Source: Glossina fuscipes (lineage: Eukaryota; Arthropoda; Insecta; Diptera; Glossinidae). From it: a stretch of 64,000 bases of DNA. Shown piece after piece: positions 50,100 through 61,084 of the stretch. Location: positions 38,202,148 to 38,266,147 of the forward strand of contig NW_023998414.1 of the NCBI RefSeq assembly GCF_014805625.2. Reading direction: 5' to 3'. The translations under genes were made by a program, and so were the position numbers. Each line of letters begins with the position of its first letter. The stretch's first letter is position 1. The notes under the pieces were generated by a model. It did no database searches. It saw nothing but the letters and a program-made list of their open reading frames with translations, and was not told where the DNA came from.

Positions 50100-53000
50100 A
50101 TTTTCTTATTTATTTTCTTGTTTATGTAATACGTGATGCGTGAGCTATTAGTAAAGCAAGGCCATAAAATAAGAAAGAAACTTTATTATCTAACACAAGA
50201 AAAAAGAAAACACACAAAAAATGTTCTTTTCATTTTCCGACAACATTTATTGTTTTAAATTCTAACAGCAACTGTGCCAAATTATCAGTATGTTTTCGGG
50301 TTACCTACCTACCTATCAATTACTAGAGAACATTTACAATTTTTTTCTCTAAATATTTTACAAATTTCAGTTCAGCACTCTCTTGAGCGTAGCACAAAAA
50401 TAACACAATTTCATACATATGAACGAAAGTGAATATCATGTTTGCATATATATCGCGAATTATTATGATCGGTTGTGGAAATTTCATAAAAATAAAACCT
50501 AATTAATTTTAGTTAGCATTAACCTAAATACGGGATAACGTTCATCGATACAATTGGTTTTCCTATTTGATTTTATAGAAAAGTTGCCCTACTTCGCTTA
50601 TAAAAAAAACATTGGATATCTAAAAATCCATGTATGTGGGTGTGTAAAGAATTTTCTATTTTAATATTTTTCTTTTAGTTTTTTAGTAATTATACTCGCC
50701 AATGAAGTATATTAGATATGTTATATGATTGCAACACATAGAGACAATGCTTATCAAACATATGTATATTTTGGAGAGGAATGCTCTACAATTCATCTCA
50801 AAAAATTCGAATACATAGCATAAGCATAAAGTTCAGAGTTGAAATCGACACATCGGTTAGCCTGTTTGTCGATCGACTTGCCGATCAAATGGGGCATTAC
50901 AACTTCATCTTAAACTTTTGTTTCGACAAATAAATTTAATTTCCTCTTCGATTAAGGGCCAAAAATGAGTAAAATCGATGCATAGATCCGATTATAATTT
51001 TTTTAGGGCAACTTCAAAAAAGGTACATGTGGCTAACAGATGACCATCGTGGGATACCTGTCAATGTTGTTTTTATTTTATGCAATTATTGTACAAAATG
51101 CTAGGAAATTATACACATTTTAGTTATATAGGTGATATACGATATGTGAGGCACTTCATTATTGTCAAAATGTCATAGTAACGGATCGTCGCTCGATCTT
51201 GCCATTCAAGTATCGTGAGAGGAATTATTTAATCATTTGAGTATTTGTTTAAATCAAGAAAACTAATTTTCCATTTAAGCCGAAAAGTATACAACAGAAA
51301 AATTAACTCTACAGCTTTTATGCAAGAACAAATGAAAAAACTTAAGGTCGCTATGGTATGAATCTTGGGAGACCATCAGTTCAACAAAATATATGATAAG
51401 TAAACTTTAGATATTTGATCGCTTGCGAGCGACGATCTTTTCATATCTTTTCACTACAACGGTAAATTTTTGCAAGTTTATTGAAAACTTTAGATCACTA
51501 TTTCAATGTTTGTTTTATTTTATTGTCATACGCTAAGGTATACAAAGAGGTAGTAAAATAAATATATTAAATCCGAGGAGTAGCTTTGGCGATTTACACT
51601 TCCACTCCACGAAGTTTTAAATGGTAATCATCTTTGATATTTCTTTTTATGATCAAAACATAAAATTGACTATTATTTGATGTCATTAGATGTTGATTAT
51701 AATTATAATAAAACACAGGTTTTGTAGCGATTGTCGTTTACACACATATAACCATAAGTGCAATAAAGTTAAGCTATAGACTTCTCCCTAAATAGGTGCA
51801 ATACGAATTATTAAACATATTTGTACCATCAACCAGTTCAGTAACTGGAACATTATAATCAAATCGCTCAACAGATACGAAAGTAAAAATATTTCTTATG
51901 AAATAATTTATTTTGCAAAATATTTATGCGAAATATTCAATTTCATAAAAACGACAATAAAAGTATTTTATAAATTTCCTTATGAAAAATAAAAAAAAAA
52001 AAACAACAACAACAACAAGACTGGACAATTTTCTTCAAAATTTTTTTCCGAAGATCGGTATAACAAAAAAAGAAAAATAATTCCTGCTTCTAAATGAAGA
52101 AGACGACGGAATTTCGTTTGTTTGTTGATTGAAAGAATTTGCGTTTTGATAGAAAAAAGTACCGTTCACAAGCAGCAAGACGATAAATTTACGATTTCCG
52201 TTGGATTGCAATCGTTATAAACGGAGCAACTTAATCTTATCGATAAGTAAAAACCTTGGTTTATAGCCGCCCATTAAATACCCTACATAATTTCATCTAA
52301 TTTATTTTATTGACATCATATTAAATATCTAATCCCTGTACCTTCGTTATATGAGAGAAATTCCAAAAGTCCAAATTTAATAAATTTAATTTTCTTCTCA
52401 TGGATTTTATTACACTTTACCTACCTTTTCTTTATAAGGCTTTCAAAATTACACTTTGTTGCCATATCAATTATTTGACTAAATATTTCCTATACTAAAA
52501 CGTTGGGGGTTGGAATGGGGTCAGACCAAAGCTGGCATAGTTAATTTTAAGCCAAGTAATCGTTGTGGACCAACTTTCATCATAAATTTTTAAAAATTAC
52601 ACTTCCTTTTCTATGAAATTTTGAATGTTGCAATGTTTTTTTTTTTTCATGTAAAAACTTTTCCTAAATAAAGTGGTTGCAGGGTGAGCCCTCGTAGAAG
52701 CGACTCGATTCAATCCATTTTCAATAGCATGCTAAAACATGTGGGCTTACAAAATGTCGTTAAACTACGACCTGTATACTGAAAGCATGGACAGACAACG
52801 GACAGTTGGACAGAGATGTAACGGGACACATTTAGAGATGAACTTACATTTATTTACATAACGATTCTAAACAGCGAATCTGTGTGAAGTCATTGTGAAT
52901 GTTACCCACATTCATACACACTGGTGCAGGTTATAAATATAAGATCGTATTCTTCAAGCTTTTAAAACTATATGTTTCCGTGATCAGTTCACACGCCATC

Positions 53001-53220
53001 TTTTACATAAAGTACATATCGGATGTCTTTATTCAATTATATAAGCAAGATTCGATGACTTGCGTCATTAATGAGGAAGCTTCGTATATACTATAGACAT
53101 ATATGAAAATTATTGTTCATCTTCTCCTAGTTGTCACTGTGCGAGGAGAACAAATAACAAACAATATCTAAGATAATTCGTAGCCATCTAACTTGGCTTA
53201 TCAAGAAACCCATTTCACCT
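50100..53220. other. Gene-free region upstream of exon Y
   Basis: The promoter of Y should lie in its left part, but no clear core motif is seen. Family C-like text lies at about 52330-52590 and a reverse family B scrap at about 52690-52830. Confidence 0.4.
52685..52835 (-). repeat. Repeat family B fragment
   Basis: 'gattcaatccattttcaata', 'acctgtatactgaaagcatg' and 'gacagacaacggacagttgg' match the reverse family B core. Confidence 0.5.
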
Positions 53221-53244
53221 TTCTTCAGCGTTCTTCAACGCGCT

Positions 53245-53850
53245 TTGCCTGGCGAGTACTCTGGCTGCGGCAGAACCTCCCATACGAGCTGCAATAGTGT
53301 CCGTTTGAGGTTGCTCTTGCAACGTATGACCGAGGGTTGTCAGGCGTTTTTTAGTCGTCTTTGCTGGTCCTTTTTGCAACAATCATTCAATTGATCTCGA
53401 TCGATGTCTGCCGTAACAGTTTTATTCCGTTTTACTGTAGATCGTTATACTGTAGACCTTGCTGATCACAGCAAAACTTTACGATATCGATTTGGATGGC
53501 TCTCCTGGGCTAACACATGATTTTTTGTGCTTAGAATTATCGCAGTTTATCCAGTTTTCATTGCCAGTCACAATATGCTGCAGAAAATTCTTCTGTAAAT
53601 TGACATTTTCAATCAAATCGTATGATAGCGATCTGGATCTAGAAACAGCTGATTCATCAACTACTAAATTCTTTAAGAGCTTGAGGTGAGCTTTGGTTCA
53701 ACAATTCGCGGAATTCTTTGCCTTCAAAATTTTTTGATTGAAACCAAAACTAATAATTGGGATATGATGATATGGCAGCGTCATCGTAAGCTTCTAAAAG
53801 TATTTGACAGTCTTCAGCGGCAGATTTTTTCAAGTCAAACAACAGAATGT
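53245..53850 (-). mobile_element. Mariner transposase relic (FLxxIVTGxExWI type)
   Basis: Read on the - strand: 'LLFDLKKSAAEDCQILLEAY' near 53850 (the LL..F..KKSA.E....L.E.YG start), 'FEGKEFRELLN' around 53715 (FEDKEL..LL), then 'FLQHIVTGNENWINCDNSK' (53586 downward, the first catalytic block, with the usual D of TGDE replaced by N). 'LVWEVLPQPEYSPG' near 53255 is the L.WEVL.HPPYSPD block. Several stops and frame changes make it inactive. It is a different lineage from the two other relics in the window. Terminal repeats not recognised. Confidence 0.8.
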
Positions 53851-54605
53851 AATGAAGGTCTGATATGAAGAAGAACTCAATAATACGAAAGAGAAAATAA
53901 TTATTGTCCCTAGTTAAGTAAGGGACTTGGGTATGCCTTCCTAGAATGTTCTCCGATTTTATCGAAGTTGATTAAACATCTGTAAGATATGAGAGAGAAA
54001 AAGTCGAAAACAAAACTAACGGCAATCAATCGCAGCCGCAGCGATAAGAAATCTGAGCTGCCATCCCATCTCTGAGAACAAGCCATTAGTATATTTTATC
54101 AATAACTTAAGATCGTCATTGAATAATTTTGCACGTTTTCAACGTTGCTGTAGTAGTAAGTACATCGTATCAAAAAAAAAAAAAAAAAAAAAAAATAGGA
54201 ATAGGAATAAATTAGGAAAAAAAACACACAAATGATATTTTGCACATTTTCAGGTTATTTCTTCAGGCTGCACTTGCTATAGACTAAACAATAAAATAAT
54301 AAATAACGTTAATGGTTTACTACAGCGAGAATATTTATTAATTCCACACAATTATAATGAGTTTATCAAAAACAATTGGGAAAATTTTAACACTATTTTA
54401 CATTATTTTATTTACAAATAATAAAAATTATTATTACATTCTCGTTCTGAAATGTTAAATAAGCAAAAAAAAAAAATAATAATAATAATTCCCTGAATAT
54501 ATAACACAATATAACACACATACAGCACCATAATGATCACTTCGCGCCGACAGCAAATTGCCTAAAGAACATACTTACTTGAGTGATTTAATTAAATATG
54601 CTAAG

Positions 54606-54685
54606 CAATGCAATGCAATGCAATGCAATGCAGTGCAAAGCAAAGCAAAGCAAAGCAAAGCAAAGCAAAGCAAAGCAAAGCAATG
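54606..54685. repeat. (CAATG)5-(CAAAG)9 pentanucleotide arrays
   Basis: Five CAATG units, one CAGTG, nine CAAAG units, then one CAATG again. The two arrays differ by a single T-to-A change per unit. Confidence 0.97.
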
Positions 54686-56197
54686 CAACTTAACGATCAA
54701 TTACAAATGTTTTTTTTTTTTTAATTTTTGGTCTACTTAAAATTTTCGAAAAAAAAAAAAAAAAAAAAAAAAACATAAATAAATAAATAAACACAAAATT
54801 CAGAACCATACATGCATATAATGCTACAAGTGTTCCAAGGCGAATCGCGAACACTCTCTACACTCTACACTTCAATGAGCCGATCGAAATCATTGCATTG
54901 TAAACAATTTGATAGCAACTTCTATGGTTCACAAATTCGTTCGCATTTTTACCCAACATGTATATTGAATATTGAGTCACGACGATCACGTGGATCACTA
55001 CCTTAGACGAACTTATCGAGAATCAAAATGGGTTTTTTTTTCTTTTCTTTTCTTTTTCTTTTTTATTATCATTAACAATGGGATTTGGAGCATTTTTAGA
55101 ACCTCGATAAATGTTTGAATCAAAGTGTACATTAGTCAGTGTTACAGGTCATAGCATATTAATGAAAATATATTGAAATTATCTGTACATTTCAGTTATC
55201 ATTAATCGTTTATATACATTTTCAATACTTGATATATTGTGAATTAAAATTTCAAAAAAATTTATTATTCAACTTATTCGACTTTTTCAACATCCAATTA
55301 TCAAATATCGTATGGCTTTAGCAGTTAAGTTAATAATTGATAGACAAAAGCATAGAAAGATAGGCAAATAGTTGCGAGTATAATCACTGCGAGTTATCAG
55401 CTGCTCACACTAATCAAGAAAATATATTTTTTATCGTATAATATCTCTCTGATTATTCTATTCTTCTCTTGTCTCATCTGTTTCTAATATGACCGATCAA
55501 TCCATTCAGGGAATTCAGGAGATGTCTCGTATTCATGTAATATGGTAATGGCCATGAATGTGTATCCAATCGGTAAGTGTTATGCCTTTATAGGCTAAGG
55601 ACTCACTATAGCCCATCATAAACCAAAGTAAAATCTATCGCATTACGATTGAAACCCGCGAACATTGCCTTGATATTTTCGATTATCCGATTCTTTCTTC
55701 CGATTTTACTACGTTCTCTGGCGGATATTGAAATGTTACAAACGCAACGACGAATTTAATGTAATCCAGCCTTCGATGATGATTATAGAAAATATTTCTC
55801 TTTTCAAATTACATTTTCCGCTGTATATACGCATGGACTTTAAAGATATGAAAAAACGTTCACTTTTAATATTCTTTGTTATATGTAAACATTAATTAAT
55901 TTTCAAGAAATACAATAATTATATTATTATTATGAACTGGTAAAGAAAAATTTTTTTGTAACGCCATGTCCAAAATTGACAATATTAATTTAGTTGACAA
56001 TAACAGCGAAAACATCTGACACGTCATACGACGAGACAGGCAAGAAAATTATACAAATAAATAAATAAATAAATAAATAAAGAAAAGAAAAGCGAACGTA
56101 ATCTAAATGAACATAAAACAAAATAAAGCAAACAAATGATCATATACTTTAAATTAACATAAGCCATATACGTCGTATGTGTCGTCTGCATGTAAGT

Positions 56198-56200
<3 letters not shown>

Positions 56201-56236
<36 letters not shown>
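56201..56236. repeat. (AT)n microsatellite
   Basis: AT run of about 36 bases downstream of the 3' exon of unit X. Confidence 0.95.
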
Positions 56237-56239
<3 letters not shown>

Positions 56240-56287
56240 CAACTTTAGTTATGCTTTTTACATCACTTCCTCGAATATTATTTATAT

Positions 56288-56293
56288 TTTATT
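56288..56293 (-). terminator. Candidate poly(A) signal of SmydA-like unit X
   Basis: TTTATT (AATAAA on the gene strand) about 80 nt beyond the stop codon of the X exon, in a T/A-rich stretch. Confidence 0.4.
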
Positions 56294-56373
56294 ATTATTA
56301 ATTAATATAAATGTGAAATTGTTGTTGTTGAACTTATAAATTTTAATAAACATATTTTGATTATTGTAAAAAC

Positions 56374-56811
56374 TTATTTAGCTTTTTCAATTTCTAAATA
56401 TTTACGCATCACACAATCACCCAAACCTAATTTATCCATTATATCCAATATATCTTGACAATATTTTGCCTTAACTCCGGCCGATTCTTGAGCGCAATCC
56501 TCCATACTCTTACTTAAGCGAGCGATTACTTGTAGCTTAGCATCAATTATAACATAATTACTGTTCGGTATAAAGCTGTCACTTTTCTCATTCAAATAGA
56601 TAATCAACGATTTCAATGAATGTGAATTAATTTTCGCATTTATTGCGCCCGAAGCGAAATCTTGAGCTTTAATCATTTGGGCATGCGTTGATTTTTGCTT
56701 ACACTCCAAGCAATTCCAATTGGGATGCGGCAAACCAGTTACTTCAGGTACCGCCAAACCAGAGCAATTAGTATCGCGACAATAGACAGCCGATATAAAG
56801 GCACCCTTCTC
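56374..56811 (-). CDS. SmydA/msta-like protein X, terminal exon only
   Basis: 438 nt opened by acceptor TTTACAG|GAG and ending in a stop: EKGAFISAVYCRDTNCSG and onward to RKYLEIEKAK (145 residues). It aligns along its whole length with the terminal exon of gene Z: same CR-x2-x-C and NCLEC/HCLTC cysteine pairs, same QDFA..AIN..IN and SNYV...AKL.VI.R.S blocks, and the same KLG.GDC..RK end. No initiator ATG belongs to it. Its first exon must lie to the right on the + coordinate axis; none is seen up to 64000, so the gene is cut by the window edge or has an intron longer than 7 kb. Confidence 0.85.
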   Translation of the reverse strand, partial: EKGAFISAVYCRDTNCSGLAVPEVTGLPHPNWNCLECKQKSTHAQMIKAQDFASGAINAKINSHSLKSLIIYLNEKSDSFIPNSNYVIIDAKLQVIARLSKSMEDCAQESAGVKAKYCQDILDIMDKLGLGDCVMRKYLEIEKAK

Positions 56812-56922
56812 CTGTAAACGAAATCAAAATTAACAAAATATTAAAAGTCAAGCCAATACCTACTAGCAATAGTAACAATGAGTATAATGTATATATTTAT
56901 AAGATTGTTTTTTAAATTATTT

Positions 56923-56978
<56 letters not shown>

Positions 56979-57114
56979 TCTCTTTCTATCTCTATCTATT
57001 TTTTATCCCTATATTTATTTATATCCTTTTTTTAAATTCTTCACTTTCTTTCTCCCTCTCCCTCACCCTTTCTCTCTCTTTCTATTTATCTATCTATCTA
57101 CCTATCTGTTTTTG

Positions 57115-57151
<37 letters not shown>

Positions 57152-58320
57152 GTCTATCTATATAACTCTGTCCATCCATTCGTCTATTTAAATATCTCAC
57201 TAGCTATTTATATCTCCATCTATCTCTATCTCTTTTTTTATCTATCTTTCGTTCTTCGTCTTTTCCTGTCTCTCTCTCTCTCTCTCTTTCTTTCTCTCTC
57301 TTTCTCTCTCTCTTCCTCTTTCTCTTTCTTTCTTTTTCTCTTCTATCCAAATCCTCTTCACAAACAAAAAGCTCTGCATACTTTTTTGCGCGTATTTTTA
57401 TTTGATATAAATATAATCCACTCGAGTGCTTTACTTTAAAGGCCATCCAACCAGTGGCGCACTTTTACAGGCAACAATCGAATTCATTTATTGAAATCAT
57501 TATTTGCCGAAGAGGGCCTCGCATTAAACATGCATCCTTCAAAGTCATTGCCGAAATTGCTCTTCTTTAAAAACTTATTACATCCCTCATCGAAGAAGAA
57601 GAGCACGTTATACTAAATTTCTACTTGCTTATATTGCTTGCACTATATACTTAATCAAGGTAAGATTCTAAATTGATTCGATCATATTTGTTCATTTGTG
57701 CGTCAACCTGTTGCCTGTTGTTGATCAACTTATGAAACAACAAAGGTTAAACTTGATCTCTGACACTTGAATTTCTTATTTAATGACCACAGGTCATGTT
57801 TAATAAAGACTGTGATCTATGTAGAAAGGAAAAACCATTTCACATTTAATAATACATTTTACTTATTTTAATTTATTGGCTTGATATGTCATCTCAAAAT
57901 GGTTGTAACTTCCTTACTTGCTTTAAATTTGCTTGAAAATGTCATCTTTTTTTCTTAACTTCGAAAATCTGATAAGATTTTCTGTTTTATGTCTTTCGTA
58001 ATTAGTTGAAGATTTTAACTTTTGATAAACGGCTGCAGATAGACACTAGATTTTCTTTGCGTATATATTTTCCTAAAAGCATTTTATTATTATTTTAAAT
58101 TTTGAATAACATTTCTCTACCACAAATATTCAAAAGAGGTATAAATTTATCTTTGTTATCTAAATTAGAATTCCATCCGTTGCTAATTAGCAATGAATCG
58201 ATCAACGATCTAAAACAATTTTATGTGACTTTAAGCCGGTATCAAGGCAATATTCTCTTGAACCTATAGAGAAAGCCTTTAAAGAGCGATTTATTTTTCT
58301 ACCTTTTGCGTTTTAAAAAC
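56812..58320 (-). other. Probable intron of SmydA-like unit X (left part)
   Basis: No SET exon here. Dominated by the CT/TATC tract (56928-57340), followed by unrecognised AT-rich sequence. Confidence 0.45.
56928..57340. repeat. Compound CT / TATC satellite tract
   Basis: (CT)n at about 56928-56972, CTTT/TATC words, a (TATC)n tetranucleotide run at about 57118-57151, then a second CT-rich block at about 57268-57340. The longest low-complexity tract in the window. Confidence 0.95.
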
Positions 58321-58321
58321 T

Positions 58322-58505
58322 TATATTATTATTATTATTATTATTAATTTCGCCAGAGAAATAAATTCTAAGACCAAGCTCGTAAAAGCACTAGCATCTA
58401 AGGCTATCGGCTTTTATTAAAAACTCTACCGCACTTGAGATTCGAACCCACGACCATTGACTTGCTAGTCGAGATTCTTCGCCTTCGGCTACTCAGGCGG
58501 ATTAA
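58322..58505 (-). mobile_element. Candidate tRNA-derived SINE
   Basis: On the - strand a polymerase III box A-like word (TAGCCGAAGGCG, complement of 58480-58491) is followed about 31 nt later by a near-perfect box B (GGTTCGAATCT, complement of 58438-58448). A ~90-nt unrelated body follows, then an (AAT)n tail at 58346-58322. This is the layout of a tRNA-derived SINE. The head does not fold into a full tRNA: the acceptor stem pairs only partly and the anticodon arm is irregular, so it is not a functional tRNA gene. A second copy starts near 63890. Confidence 0.6.
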
Positions 58506-58609
58506 AAAAAAAAAAAACTTATACTATGCTGATTACCGTAAGATTTAATTGAAAATTAAGCTTTACTTGTAAACTATGAAAACAGTTACAATAACTGCTT
58601 AACATGGAA

Positions 58610-59395
58610 ACTTATTCTGACCAAAGACCCGAAAAAGTACATATATATTCTTGATCAGCATCAAATTCTAAATCGATTTAAGTCAGTCCGTCTGTCCTTC
58701 TGTGTTTCTGTATAATCTCTGCTTTAAAATTAAGCTATCGATTTCAAAATTTGCGGAAACATTGGAAAGTTTTTGGACGCAGGTTGGTATTGAAAATGGG
58801 CCAAATCGGTCGCAGAAGACACTTACCGTGTCACGTAAACTGAGAACTCCTCGAAATAAAAAACTGGTTTTCTCCTCATTGCTGATAAACTACACCAACT
58901 AAATATACATACATATGGAGAAACATTTTCATGAACAATACCGTAGCATCTGTTAGAAAAGGTAAAAAATCGGCCACGCCTATCCAATACTATAGCGTAT
59001 CAAACTTTAATGATCTTTTCACTACGTGTACAACGCGTCGATAAAAGCTTCAAAAACCCCACAAGGTCTATAAAGTCTTGGCCAGTTTCAAATTTAGAAT
59101 GCACCTAAACATGTCTGTCAGTTCATCTGTCTGTTTGCACAGCTCCGCAGTGTTTGTGGCAAACATTCTCCGTCTACAAATTTGCAAAAGAGTTCGGAAG
59201 AGACTTAAACTTTTTCAAAGACATATCTACAACACTTACATACGTATGCGACAAAAACTTTTGTTTTGAAAATAAATAAAATCAGCCGCGCCCACCCCAT
59301 GAAAATTTAATTCTTTTACTTTTTTTTATCTTTTTTACGATAACAGTGATAGGTAATAAATTTTCGACCAATGCCGAATACAATTTTTTTACTTG
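58610..59395 (+). repeat. Repeat family A, long copy 3
   Basis: 'tatatattcttgatcagcat', 'agtccgtctgtccttctgtg', 'ccgtgtcacgtaaactgaga', 'tagaatgcacctaaacatgt', 'cagccgcgcccaccccatg' and the 'ttttacttgctttaag' end. All landmarks follow the order seen in copies 1 and 2. Confidence 0.78.
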
Positions 59396-59689
59396 CTTTA
59401 AGTAGAATGAAAGGTTATATATGCTACATACATTTTTATACTTCAAGTAGCTTAGAATGCTGAATCGATTTACCCACGTCTGCTCGTCCTTCTGTTAATT
59501 TAGGCATTTTGAATGCTTGCTCTCAAAGGAACTATGACGCACTAATATATTTACAATTATCGCTACAGATAGACTCGCACTTTTCTATCTTAGAAACCGA
59601 TCTATTATCGACGGACTGAAAGCCTTCTCTGAAGTGAGTTAATATATAACCAGTAAGTAAGATAAGTAAATAAATCTATGTTAAACAGC
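59396..59689. other. Gene-free spacer
   Basis: Short stretch with family B-like words ('cgatttacccacgtctgctc') near 59465; nothing else seen. Confidence 0.35.
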
Positions 59690-60470
59690 AACAATGACGA
59701 CTAAGCTCCACAAAGGAAAGCTATGATCCTTCAGCTAAATTCAAACCAATCATCTCGTCATCGCTGTTATAGATCGTTCCAAAAGAGAGGAATTCATTCT
59801 TCTTTTAAGGAAATTTACAATCATCCCCGAATTCGCCCTGCAATCCCAAATTCAGCCAAATCTGTCAATCCCAGTAAAGAGGGCAGTAACATCAAGCAAT
59901 CATGAATATTCTTTAACCCTGCCTTTTCTCAAAGCCCCAAGCAAGTGTATCCATCTGATTTTAAGAGAGACATCTTCCGAGATTTTTTTCTAGTGAGGCT
60001 GTAGCTGATAATTAAAAGCACATAAGTGAGAAACCTAGACGAAAACAAGTCATGCTTACACATACCAGAGTGCAAACGAGCCCCCGTCGAACGTCTCAGA
60101 ATCATTAAGATTTTCTCTTAGACATCTCAAAGGACGCGAATTTGTTGTCTCCTTGCTTACGCCTAAGAAAAATGATGATAATGACTCAGATTAGTTCCAC
60201 CGACTTTAAAGCGGGCTTCTTCGCTTTCACACTAACGAAGGGATTTATTATTGTACGTGAGCGCATTAGAGGTCTCGACTTCAACGATAGAGGCTTTGCT
60301 CTTCGGACTGGAAAATTTCTTCCCATTTCGTTTAAATTCTGATTCGTAGTGAAAAATGAACGTGTGACCCGGCTTCTTCTCCGTTTTATGCCGCACAGCA
60401 AAGTGTGTGCAAGAAAAAGCTTTAAACTTTCCATAGAAGAGTCGAACAAGCAAAACTCAACGAATCTATT
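59690..60470. other. Unrecognised, less AT-rich segment
   Basis: About 780 bases with noticeably more C and G than the flanks and with overlapping open frames of 60-87 codons on both strands. The - strand frames near 60449-60186 are Lys/Arg/Ser-rich but match no family I know. Splice sites were not convincing. Could be part of an unknown exon, a decayed retrogene or a decayed mobile element. Confidence 0.25.
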
Positions 60471-61080
60471 CTATCGCGAGATTGATTGAAATCTATTAAA
60501 ATTATTCTTTCTATTTTTTTTTTTTTTTTTTTTTTAATTTAAAATTAAGGTAAATATAAGCTTTTATTAGTAAAACATTTTCTTGCTGGTTAGTTTTGCT
60601 CGCTCTCTTATACCTTTTATCTAAACCCATTAACTTGGTCGCTGTTAAGCTGTTAACCGAGTAGAGGCACAAGATATAATTTATTATTATTATTAATAAT
60701 ATTTTTTCTGATATTTAAATTATTTAAATGAATTCAGTTCAACTGCGAAAATAAATTACCATAAATTTCAATTTAAATAAAAAAAAATAAATAAATAAAT
60801 AAAAATAAAAAAGAAAAGCATTTCACTTATATATATATTATATCTTTCGCTTTTGTTTTTTTTTTTTTTTTTTTTTTAAATAAAAACAAAACAAAATGTA
60901 GAATCGTATTAAAATGTTTCCAAGTATTTGTGTTGGATTTAAATGATTTTTCATTTTTTCATAACTGAAACGAACGTGTGTTGCATGCCATCACTAAAAA
61001 ATTTTAAATTCTTTTCCTCCACATATCACTCAAAGCACAAAAGCCCAAAAATATTAATATATTAACATATTTGCTGTTTT
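60471..61080. other. Gene-free AT-rich spacer
   Basis: Poly(T) near 60517-60535 and 60858-60877, A/T-rich otherwise. Nothing recognised. Confidence 0.5.
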
Positions 61081-61084
61081 TTCC

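Larger units (their letters stand above)
53880..56373. other. Gene-free spacer, rich in simple repeats
   Basis: Poly(A) at 54171-54195 and about 54750-54773, the CAATG/CAAAG arrays, an AAAT tract at 56057-56080 and an AT run at 56201-56236. No exon recognised. Confidence 0.5.

Noticed and set aside
53459..53868. Two + strand open frames (76 and 60 codons)
   Set aside because: They are antisense to the mariner relic, whose signature blocks are on the - strand.
58430..58505. Functional tRNA gene
   Set aside because: Box A and B words are present but the cloverleaf is incomplete (acceptor pairs only partly, anticodon arm irregular), and the sequence continues into a body shared with a second copy; better explained as a SINE.
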